6,611 nucleotides of DNA from Thermoleophilaceae bacterium (GTDB taxonomy: Bacteria > Actinomycetota > Thermoleophilia > Solirubrobacterales > Thermoleophilaceae): the NCBI GenBank assembly GCA_013812485.1, contig JACCTJ010000099.1:1-6611 (forward strand), written 5' to 3'. The notes under the pieces were generated by a model. That model had not been told where the DNA came from and did not search any database. It was given only the letters and a program-made list of their open reading frames with translations. Shown here piece after piece: positions 1 to 5,348 of this stretch (positions are counted from its first letter, which is position 1; every line of letters begins with the position of its first letter). A program made the position numbers and the translations under genes.

Positions 1-247
1 GTACGTCGCTGTAGATGATCTCCCGGATCTGGTCCCAGTTTCGAAGATCCACGCCGGGCTTGGGACGAAGCTTTCCAGTCACCGGCTCGAAGCGCCAGGG
101 CTCCTCCGCCGGCCGCTCGGCCAGCACCTCCCGCAGCCCGCGCTCGACCAGCGCGCGCACCGTCGTGCCCTCGGCCTTCGCTCGGGCCCGCGCCTCCTCG
201 AGCAGACCATCGGCAATATCGATTGTCGTCTTCATGTTGCGACCCAT
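1..247 (-). CDS. vapB: VapB-family type II antitoxin (partial at left edge)
   Basis: This is the antitoxin half of a likely VapBC toxin-antitoxin pair. In this family the antitoxin binds its own promoter and neutralises a PIN-domain RNase. Reading the minus strand from 247 gives 82 codons before the window ends. The N-terminus contains a ribbon-helix-helix pattern, MKTTIDIADGLLEEARARAK, then a helix with EGTTVRALVERGLREVL. The C-terminal half ends in the family's typical toxin-wrapping segment, PGVDLRNWDQIREIIYSD. Family members are usually about 75-90 residues, so only a few residues should be missing. I chose the ATG at 247 because GGAGG lies five bases upstream (257-253); an in-frame ATG at 235 is the alternative. 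The toxin gene would follow leftward, outside the window, so pairing is inferred. The gene diverges from the ligase operon. Confidence 0.8.
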   Translation of the reverse strand, partial: MGRNMKTTIDIADGLLEEARARAKAEGTTVRALVERGLREVLAERPAEEPWRFEPVTGKLRPKPGVDLRNWDQIREIIYSDV

Positions 248-289
248 ACTATCCTCCGAAGCCGCGCCACGCTAAATTTCCGCCCTTCT
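248..289. promoter_or_regulatory. Divergent intergenic promoter region
   Basis: These 42 bases separate the two divergent start codons and must hold or overlap both promoters. The only AT-rich island is at 273-279. On the plus strand TAAATT (273-278) could be a -10 element placing transcription start within a few bases of the ATG at 290. On the minus strand TAGCGT (274-269) could be a -10 element for the antitoxin gene. No convincing -35 hexamer is visible for either. VapB-family antitoxins usually autoregulate, so an operator is expected here, but I see no clear inverted repeat beyond the 6-bp AAATTT at 274-279. Confidence 0.3.
253..257 (-). promoter_or_regulatory. Shine-Dalgarno site of the vapB-like gene
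   Basis: On the minus strand GGAGG is followed by ATAGT and then ATG at 247. This ideal spacing favours that start over the in-frame ATG twelve bases downstream. Confidence 0.6.
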
Positions 290-1588
290 ATGCGCTTCTT
301 CGAGTACGAGTCCCGCCGCATCCTCGAGCGCGAGCGAATCCCGATCACCCAGTCGGGGCACGCCGAGACGCCCGAGGAGGCCAGGAAGATCGCCGAGGAC
401 GTCGGCGGTCCGGTCGTCATCAAGTCGCAGGTCCTCGCCGGCGGACGCATGAAGGCCGGCGGGGTCAAGTTCGCCGATACGCCTGAGGAGTGCGAGGCGC
501 ACGCGCGCGACATCCTCGCGCTCGAGATCAACGGCCAAGTCCCGCGCGGCGTGCTCGTCGCCGCCAAGGCTCAGATCGCCCACGAGTATTACGCTGGCGT
601 GATCTACGACGGCGTGCGCAAGCTGCCGACCTTCGTGTTCTCGGACATGGGCGGGATCGACATCGAGGAGGTCGCCGAGACCCACCCCGACCACATCGGC
701 CGCGGCCACTTCTCGACCGTTCTTCCCCCAATGGACTTCCGGGCCAAGGACGCGATCGCCCAGACCGGCCTGACCGGCCGCGAGCTCACCCGCCTCACGC
801 CGATCCTCTCCGCACTCGCCCGCCTGTTCGCCACCTACGACATGACACTCGCCGAGATCAACCCGCTGGTCAAGCTCGAGGACGGCTCGTTCGTCGCCGT
901 CGACGCGCACATGGAGATGGAGAACGAGGCCCGGCCGCGCCAGAAGGCGCTGCTGACCGAGCTCGGCGTCGGCGAGGACGAGACCCGCGAGGCGCGCGAG
1001 GCGACGCCGTTCGAGATCGAGGGCGAGCGCATCGACTCGGTCGACCACCGCGGCGTGGCCGGCAACGTGACCGAGTTCGACGGCAACCTCGGCCTCGTGA
1101 TCGGCGCCGGCGGCGGCTCGCTCACCCTGTTCGACGCGGTTCGCCATCACGGCGGTAACCCCGCCAACTACTGCGAGATCGGGGGCAACCCGAGCGTCTC
1201 GAAGGCGGCGAACCTCACCAAGCTCGTACTGCAGAAGCCCGGCGTCGAGAAGATCGCGGTGATGATGTCGACCGTCTCGAACACCCGGGTCGACATCGTG
1301 GCTCGCGGGGTGATAAAGGCCTGCGTCGAGCTCGGCTTCGACCCGGCCGAGAAGATCGCCGTCTTCCGCATCCCGGGCGCCTGGGAGGAGGAGGGGTTCA
1401 AGATCCTCGACCGCTACGGCCTCGAGTACGCCGACCGCTCGGTGTCGATGCACGAGGCGGCGCGGATCGCGGTCGAGAAGGTCTCGGGCGGCTCGGACGG
1501 TGCGGCACCGCTGCGCGGCGAGGAGCCCGGCGCGGAGAAGCCGCCGACCGAGCGACTCTCCGGCGCCGACGAGGTTCTGGAGGGCTAG
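290..1588 (+). CDS. sucC: Succinate--CoA ligase beta subunit-like ATP-grasp acyl-CoA ligase
   Basis: This is the nucleotide-binding beta subunit of an ADP/NDP-forming acyl-CoA ligase, which in the classical enzyme couples succinyl-CoA hydrolysis to ATP synthesis in the TCA cycle. The ATP-grasp domain starts at residue 1 (MRFFEYESRRIL, like the family's LFEYQAK). It shows VVIKSQVLAGGRMKAGGVK (42-60) for nucleotide binding and LAEINPLV (188-194), then VDAHMEME (204-211), for the metal site. The C-terminal ligase domain begins near 255 with EFDGNLGLVIGAGGGSLTL. Two things are odd. The usual phosphate-binding FGGI(V/T)R(C/G)D loop reads MMSTVSNTRVD (325-335). There is also a ~34-residue acidic, Pro/Gly-rich tail (399-432), making it 432 residues against about 390 usually. 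No Shine-Dalgarno precedes the ATG, although the N-terminus matches the family there. Membership of the family is firm. Succinate as substrate is inferred; citrate or malate is possible. Confidence 0.85.
   Translation: MRFFEYESRRILERERIPITQSGHAETPEEARKIAEDVGGPVVIKSQVLAGGRMKAGGVKFADTPEECEAHARDILALEINGQVPRGVLVAAKAQIAHEYYAGVIYDGVRKLPTFVFSDMGGIDIEEVAETHPDHIGRGHFSTVLPPMDFRAKDAIAQTGLTGRELTRLTPILSALARLFATYDMTLAEINPLVKLEDGSFVAVDAHMEMENEARPRQKALLTELGVGEDETREAREATPFEIEGERIDSVDHRGVAGNVTEFDGNLGLVIGAGGGSLTLFDAVRHHGGNPANYCEIGGNPSVSKAANLTKLVLQKPGVEKIAVMMSTVSNTRVDIVARGVIKACVELGFDPAEKIAVFRIPGAWEEEGFKILDRYGLEYADRSVSMHEAARIAVEKVSGGSDGAAPLRGEEPGAEKPPTERLSGADEVLEG
1579..1584 (+). promoter_or_regulatory. Shine-Dalgarno site of the sucD-like gene
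   Basis: GGAGGG inside the last codons of the beta subunit gene lies eight bases before the ATG at 1593. It decides the start of the alpha subunit against longer in-frame readings that would begin near 1500 inside the upstream gene. Confidence 0.6.
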
Positions 1589-1592
1589 CGGC

Positions 1593-2528
1593 ATGTCGAT
1601 CCTCATCGACGAGTCGACGACCTTCATCGTCCAGGGCATCACCGGGCGCGAGGCGGTCAACCTCACGCGCGAGTGCCTCGACTACGGCTCGACGATCATC
1701 GGCGGCGTCACTCCCGGCCGCCGCGGCCGCGAGGTCCACGGCGTGCCGGTCTTCGACTCCGTCGCTCAGCTCGTCGAGGCCACCGGCCAGGTCCCCGACG
1801 GCTCCGTGGTCACCGTCCCCCCAGCCTTCACGCGCGACGCGGTCTTCGAGGCGATCGAGGCCGGCGTCCGGCTCGTGGTCATCGTCACCGAGCGCATCCC
1901 CCGCTACGACGTCGCCCAGATGGTCGAGCTGGCGAACCTGCGCGGCGCGCGCATCATCGGGCCCAACTGCCTCGGGCTGATCCGGCCCGGCGTGGGCAAG
2001 ATGGGCGGGATCGGTGGCCCGGCACGCGACGTCGTCAAGGCCTACCAGCCCGGCTCGGTCGGCGTCATGTCCCGCTCGGGCGGGATGACCACCGAGATCT
2101 CCTCAACGCTGACCGCCGCCGGCCTCGGGGTCTCGACGGCAATCTCCATCGGCGGCGACCCCATCATCGGCTCGACCTACGCCGAGCTCATGCCCCTGTT
2201 CGAGGCCGACGACCAGAGCGAGGCCATCGTCATCTACTCCGAGCCCGGCGGGCGCATGGAGGCCGAGCTGGCCGCGTGGGTGATCGAGAACCGCTCCCGC
2301 CTGCCGATCGTCGCCTTCATGGCGGGCCGGTTCATGGACGAGATGCCGGGGATGAGCTTCGGCCACGCCGGCACGATCGTCGAGGGCAAGGCCGACACCG
2401 CCGCCGAGAAGATCGCACGGCTCGAGGCCGCGGGGATCGCCGTCGCGCAGGAGATCGCCGAGATCCCCGACCTCGTGCGCGAGCGCCTGGGCGGGCGCGC
2501 CGGCGCCGGAGGGCAGGTGGTGGCCTGA
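1593..2528 (+). CDS. sucD: Succinate--CoA ligase alpha subunit-like (CoA-binding, phospho-histidine)
   Basis: This is the alpha subunit of the same ligase. It binds CoA and carries the histidine that is transiently phosphorylated. The 311-residue product (E. coli SucD is about 289) has a Rossmann CoA-binding domain with FIVQGITGREA (11-21) and GGVTPGRRG (37-45), then GPNCLGLIRPG (123-133). The ligase domain follows, with SRSGGMTTEIS (160-170), ISIGGDPIIGSTY (184-196) and the catalytic FGHAGTIVEG (256-265), where His258 is the expected phospho-site. The SRSGGM and IGGDxxxGST motifs resemble my memory of the ATP-citrate lyase/citryl-CoA synthetase branch; standard SucD has SRSGTLTYE and GPNCPG. 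The start at 1593 gives a normal N-terminus and sits four bases after the beta-subunit stop, so the two are co-translated partners. Its stop overlaps the next start as ATGA. Family is firm, substrate uncertain. Confidence 0.87.
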   Translation: MSILIDESTTFIVQGITGREAVNLTRECLDYGSTIIGGVTPGRRGREVHGVPVFDSVAQLVEATGQVPDGSVVTVPPAFTRDAVFEAIEAGVRLVVIVTERIPRYDVAQMVELANLRGARIIGPNCLGLIRPGVGKMGGIGGPARDVVKAYQPGSVGVMSRSGGMTTEISSTLTAAGLGVSTAISIGGDPIIGSTYAELMPLFEADDQSEAIVIYSEPGGRMEAELAAWVIENRSRLPIVAFMAGRFMDEMPGMSFGHAGTIVEGKADTAAEKIARLEAAGIAVAQEIAEIPDLVRERLGGRAGAGGQVVA

Positions 2529-2764
2529 TGGCCGGGTTGTTCATCGACGTCGAGGTCGACGAGTCAGTCGCCGGCGACCCCGACCTCGCGCGGCGTCTCG
2601 AGGAGGCGTGCCCGGTCGACATCTTCGCCGACGCGGACGGACGAGTGGAGGTCGTCGAGGACAACCTCGACGAGTGCGTCCTCTGCGAGCTTTGCATCGG
2701 CACCGCGCCGGCGGGCGCGGTGCGGGTCAAGAAGCTCTACGACGAGACCGTGCTGAGCACCTGA
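2528..2764 (+). CDS. Small FixX-like ferredoxin, single [4Fe-4S]
   Basis: This is a 78-residue acidic cytoplasmic protein. It has exactly four cysteines: Cys28 in ACPVDIF, and Cys50, Cys53 and Cys56 in CVLCELC. The order CP(V/A)xx(F/Y), then an xDGRVEV turn, then CxxCxxC resembles FixX and one half of a two-cluster ferredoxin, in which the CP cysteine of one motif completes the cluster begun by the other CxxCxxC. One [4Fe-4S] cluster is therefore predicted. The usual last CP after CxxCxxC is replaced by IGTAP. AGGTGG at 2515-2520 is a plausible ribosome site, and the ATG overlaps the upstream stop, so translation is coupled to the ligase. Low-potential electron transfer is a family inference. 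A ferredoxin beside a TCA-type ligase suggests use with a 2-oxoacid:ferredoxin oxidoreductase, but none is in the window. Confidence 0.75.
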   Translation: MAGLFIDVEVDESVAGDPDLARRLEEACPVDIFADADGRVEVVEDNLDECVLCELCIGTAPAGAVRVKKLYDETVLST

Positions 2765-2766
2765 GC

Positions 2767-2786
2767 GGCGCGTGGCGACTCGCGCC
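2767..2786. terminator. Possible shared terminator hairpin between convergent genes
   Basis: GGCGCG (2767-2772) pairs with CGCGCC (2781-2786) around an 8-base loop, and an alternative stem TGGCG/CGCCA (2773-2777/2783-2787) overlaps it. The hairpin sits in the 24-base gap between the facing stop codons, so it could serve both strands. No T-run follows on either side, so this is weak. Confidence 0.3.
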
Positions 2787-2788
2787 AG

Positions 2789-4294
2789 CTAGCCGAAGGT
2801 CACGACGAGCTCGGGCGGCGTGCTCCCCGCCTCGCGGCCGCGGAAGGACTGCATCGGACCGGCGGCCGCGTCCTCAGTGGCGTCGCGGACCCTGAAGCCG
2901 TGGTTCGAGCCGGAGTACATCGACTGCACCTGAGAGGTGACCGTCCATTCCATGAAGCCGACGGCACCGGTGCTCGTCGCGTTGGCGGCCGCTCCGGTCG
3001 TCGACGGCTGGTTGGCCCAGGTGACGCCGTTCTCGGTCCAGGCCGCGCTGTTGGGGACCGCCTCGATGGTGCGCCCGGCAGTCGGTGAGCTGTCGTAGAG
3101 ACGCAGCTTCGCGGCGGTCACGGTGCACCCTGCGGGCACCGATGGAAGGCTGTGCTGCACGAGCGCGCGGGTGTTGGCGTTGCCGCTCTTCGAGGTCACC
3201 AAGAGGGCCGAGTCATTGCCCTTGTTGGTGGCCGGGCTCGACTGATCGACCCAGCTGTCGGCGCTGGCCGTGACCGTCTGGGAGCCGGGCGTCGGGCATC
3301 CGCCGCCGGCGTTCCTGAAGGCCAGATAGTGATAGGTGGCGCCGTTGGCGTTGACGGAGGCGTCCGTGCCGACCGAGAAGCCGTCGGCGTCGAGCGAGGG
3401 GATCCCGGTCGTAATGTTGGCCAGGTTGGTGAAGAACTGCGACCCGGTCCCCGCTGTCGCCGCTGAGCGCTGATGGCCCCGCCGCGCGGTCGCCGTGTCG
3501 TTGGCCCGGACCATGGCGTACAGCGGGCTGAAGCCCACACCGGTCACCGCCTTGCTTGCGCCGGTGCCCGCGTAGGAGCCCTTCTTGACGCTGCCGGCCG
3601 CCTCGTTGAAAGCGATGTAGTGGTAGACGGTGCCGTTCGTGTTGGCCTCGGCGCTGTTGCCGACCGAGAAGCCGTCGGCGTCGAGCGAGGTGATCCGCGT
3701 GGTCGTGCCGGTGTCGTTGTCGAACTGGAAGCCGCGCGTCATGCCGGCGTAGCGCTGGTTGGCGCGCTGCGCGCTCGCGGGCAGCACAGCCGCGTACTCG
3801 GGGGTAAAGCCGACCCCGGTCACCCCTCGGGCCGCTGCGCCGTTTCCGGTGTAGCTCCCCAGCTTGAGGACGCTCGAGTCGGCCTTGAACGCCTGCCAGG
3901 AGTAGGTCGTCCCGTTCCCGTTCACCGCCGCGTCGGTACCGACGGTGAACCCGTTCGCGGCGAAGGACTGGATGCGGTTGGTGCCGAGGACGGTCGCTCC
4001 CGCCAGCGGCTTCGAGCTGTCGCCGGTCATGCTCGAGGTCCGGGCCCAACCGATCTGGTTCGTGCTCGCCTTGACGATCACGAGATCGGGCTGGAAGCCA
4101 GCGTCGATCGAGCGGTTGTCCGAACCGTCGCCCGTGAACGAGCCCGAGGCCATGCGCAGGTCGCCGCCGAAGGCGGTCGCGGCCTCGAAGCTGTTGGAGC
4201 TGTTCGAGGTGGTGTCCGAGAAGGCGCTCAGGGTCGTGCCGACGAGCGCGCCGAGCGCGGCCACGCAGGCGAGAATGATGAAGAGTCGTCTCAT
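2789..4294 (-). CDS. Secreted repeat protein with SipW-type signal and DNRLRE-like domain
   Basis: This is a 501-residue exported, Ser/Thr/Asn/Gly-rich protein of unknown function. Residues 1-25 are a signal peptide (MRR, hydrophobic FIILACVAALGALVG), followed by LSAFSDTTSNSSNSF, the pattern of SipW-processed proteins such as TasA/CalY. Three repeats follow at about 50-138, 145-231 and 238-328. Each starts GS(F/Y)(T/A)G, continues with GF(Q/T/S)P, and ends DGF(S/T)VG...N.(N/T)G.(T/V)Y...AF; they resemble modules known from phage and surface proteins. Residues 339-501 look like a DNRLRE-type domain: SADSWVDQSSPATNKG, RALVQHSLPSVPAGCTVTAAKLRLY and AAWTENGVTWANQPS. Cys333 and Cys390 could form a disulfide. 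The ATG is seven bases after the stop of the TasA-like gene, with only a weak GAG-type ribosome site. A cell-surface or matrix component is likely by context; ligand and activity cannot be read from sequence. Confidence 0.8.
   Translation of the reverse strand: MRRLFIILACVAALGALVGTTLSAFSDTTSNSSNSFEAATAFGGDLRMASGSFTGDGSDNRSIDAGFQPDLVIVKASTNQIGWARTSSMTGDSSKPLAGATVLGTNRIQSFAANGFTVGTDAAVNGNGTTYSWQAFKADSSVLKLGSYTGNGAAARGVTGVGFTPEYAAVLPASAQRANQRYAGMTRGFQFDNDTGTTTRITSLDADGFSVGNSAEANTNGTVYHYIAFNEAAGSVKKGSYAGTGASKAVTGVGFSPLYAMVRANDTATARRGHQRSAATAGTGSQFFTNLANITTGIPSLDADGFSVGTDASVNANGATYHYLAFRNAGGGCPTPGSQTVTASADSWVDQSSPATNKGNDSALLVTSKSGNANTRALVQHSLPSVPAGCTVTAAKLRLYDSSPTAGRTIEAVPNSAAWTENGVTWANQPSTTGAAANATSTGAVGFMEWTVTSQVQSMYSGSNHGFRVRDATEDAAAGPMQSFRGREAGSTPPELVVTFG
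3367..3399. repeat. 33-bp direct DNA repeat, copy 1
   Basis: This stretch is identical to 3658-3690 over 33 bases. After one mismatch GATCC is shared as well. It encodes SLDADGFSVG of the third protein repeat. Identity at synonymous positions points to fairly recent duplication or gene conversion between units two and three. Confidence 0.75.
3658..3690. repeat. 33-bp direct DNA repeat, copy 2
   Basis: This is the partner of 3367-3399, 291 bases (97 codons) away, in the same frame. It encodes SLDADGFSVG of the second protein repeat. Confidence 0.75.
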
Positions 4295-4301
4295 GCCCGT
4301 C

Positions 4302-4910
4302 TCACTCGTTCTCCGCCTCGAAGCGGAAGGCCTGCGTCGCGGTCTTGCCCTGGGCCGCGACGTCGTTCTGCACGGTCACCTCGAAGCGGTACGCGTGAGA
4401 CTCGCCCGTGATCCACGTCTCGGGCGAGCCCGTTACCGGGTCGACGATGCCGCCGGCCCAGGAGTCCGGGTAGCCCGCGAGGGTCCCGTCGTAGACCGTG
4501 CCGGCGGGCTTTCCGGCCAGGTAGGTGGTCGGATCGGCGGTGAAGTCCCCGCATCCGGAGAAAGCGCTCGACTTGGCGCCGCGGATGACCCGCAGTTGCA
4601 GGTAGGAATCGAGGCCGGTCCCCCCGGTCGTGCCGTGCAGTCGGACCGTGGCGGGCAACGAGCCGCCGTAGGTCACGACGAGACAGCGGGTGGCCGAGTC
4701 GCCGGGCTTGAGGTTGGTGAGCCCGTTGAACATCGCGGCTCCCGAGTCGTCGTCGCTGATGGCGACCGTTCCGGCCCCGAAGGTGTTGCCGGGGTTGGCG
4801 GTCAGGTCGTTGAAGGCCGACCACGTGCTCGCGCCCGCGAGCGAGCCGATCGCGCTCACGGCAAAGGCCGTGGCAAGGAGCTTGGTGGTGACGGTTCTGG
4901 GCTTGAACAT
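4302..4910 (-). CDS. TasA/CalY (camelysin)-like secreted protein with SipW-type signal
   Basis: This is a 202-residue exported protein of the TasA/CalY family, whose members form matrix fibres or cell-surface proteins after cleavage by a SipW-type peptidase. The signal is MFKPRTVTTK, hydrophobic LLATAFAVSAIGSLAG, then STWSAFNDLTANPGNTFGAG, matching TasA's GTWAAFND...TFASGT. The mature part has NLKPGDSATRCLVVTYGGSL (67-85), typical of the family, and ends NDVAAQGKTATQAFRFEAEN. Cys76 and Cys120 are unpaired elsewhere. The start is uncertain. An in-frame ATG at 4976 has a good GAGG site five bases upstream. However, its extra 22 residues precede the signal, and several codons there (AGA, GGA, GTT, TCT) do not match local G/C-ending usage. 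I prefer 4910. The gene follows the signal-peptidase remnant and precedes the 501-residue protein in one operon. Fibre formation is a family inference. Confidence 0.75.
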   Translation of the reverse strand: MFKPRTVTTKLLATAFAVSAIGSLAGASTWSAFNDLTANPGNTFGAGTVAISDDDSGAAMFNGLTNLKPGDSATRCLVVTYGGSLPATVRLHGTTGGTGLDSYLQLRVIRGAKSSAFSGCGDFTADPTTYLAGKPAGTVYDGTLAGYPDSWAGGIVDPVTGSPETWITGESHAYRFEVTVQNDVAAQGKTATQAFRFEAENE

Positions 4911-5012
4911 GGGCGAGGTCGCCGCGAGGCATCCGTCGGGGCGCCGAGATGGCTCCGCGCGTCCAACTCCTCTCATCGACGCCTCTCTCCCAGACTTGAG
5001 GCGGGGCCCGTC

Positions 5013-5348
5013 TCATTGGACGCGCCAGATCCAGCGCAGCGCCAGCGTGCACAGCCCGACGGCGCAGACCGCGGTGAGGAGGAGACGGACGAGCGGGCTG
5101 GTGACGAGGCCGAGCGCGAAGCCGAGGCGAGGAATCGAAGCCACGAGGCGTCCGATCCGCTCCTGCGGCCCGGCGCTCCAGCGCTCGACGCCGGAGTTGG
5201 CGTCCCCGCGCGTGACGAAGGCGACGCGCCCGCCCGCCTCGCGCCGCTCGACGACGCGATGGGTGATGTTGCGCCCGAGCTGCGGGTCCTTGAAGGTAAC
5301 GATGTCGCCCCGAGCGATCTGCTGCGCCGGCGCCCGGCGGTTGATCAC
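5013..5348 (-). CDS. N-terminally truncated SipW-type signal peptidase I
   Basis: This is the C-terminal two-thirds of a signal peptidase of the archaeal/ER (SipW) type, membrane enzymes that cleave exported proteins with a Ser/His/Asp site. From the GTG at 5348 it reads 111 residues. GDIVTFKDP (14-22) is followed by ITHRVV with the catalytic His30, then VTRGDANSG with the expected Asp49. A C-terminal membrane segment spans about 80-105 and ends RWIWRVQ. Homology continues in frame upstream of the GTG as PALHAGDFVINRR to about 5372, then stops abruptly. The anchor helix and the SGSME box with the catalytic serine are absent, replaced by kinase sequence in another frame. No ribosome site precedes the GTG; the GTGA overlap with the kinase stop could be chance. 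The peptidase should be inactive and may be a pseudogene. Its neighbours are likely former substrates. Confidence 0.7.
   Translation of the reverse strand: MINRRAPAQQIARGDIVTFKDPQLGRNITHRVVERREAGGRVAFVTRGDANSGVERWSAGPQERIGRLVASIPRLGFALGLVTSPLVRLLLTAVCAVGLCTLALRWIWRVQ

Larger units (their letters stand above)
3311..4147 (-). repeat. Three tandem ~95-residue protein repeats
   Basis: Within the secreted protein, units lie at about 4147-3881, 3862-3602 and 3583-3311. Shared landmarks are GSFTG/GSYTG/GSYAG (residues 51, 146, 239) and NGFTVG/DGFSVG/DGFSVG (residues 114, 207, 304). The two latter units are most alike, the first is more diverged, which suggests stepwise duplication. Unit edges are approximate. 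Confidence 0.7.

Noticed and set aside
272..1666. 464-codon open frame on the minus strand opposite the sucC-like gene
   Set aside because: It is antisense to a clearly recognised ATP-grasp subunit. Its product is low-complexity Arg/Leu/Asp/Ala-rich sequence typical of shadow frames in GC-rich DNA.
1673..2764. Long plus-strand frame over the sucD-like gene ending in the ferredoxin sequence
   Set aside because: The upstream part is an Arg-rich shadow of the sucD-like gene. Only the last 78 codons, from the ATG at 2528, are the real ferredoxin.
3311..4147. CRISPR-like or tandem DNA repeat array
   Set aside because: The periodicity is in the protein (about 95 residues) inside an intact reading frame. 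DNA identity is limited to one 33-base block, with no regular spacers.
4977..5012. Hairpin or riboswitch between the peptidase remnant and the TasA-like gene
   Set aside because: GGGCCC and flanking GC-rich bases give only a short imperfect pairing, within a 36-base gap that also carries the ribosome site.
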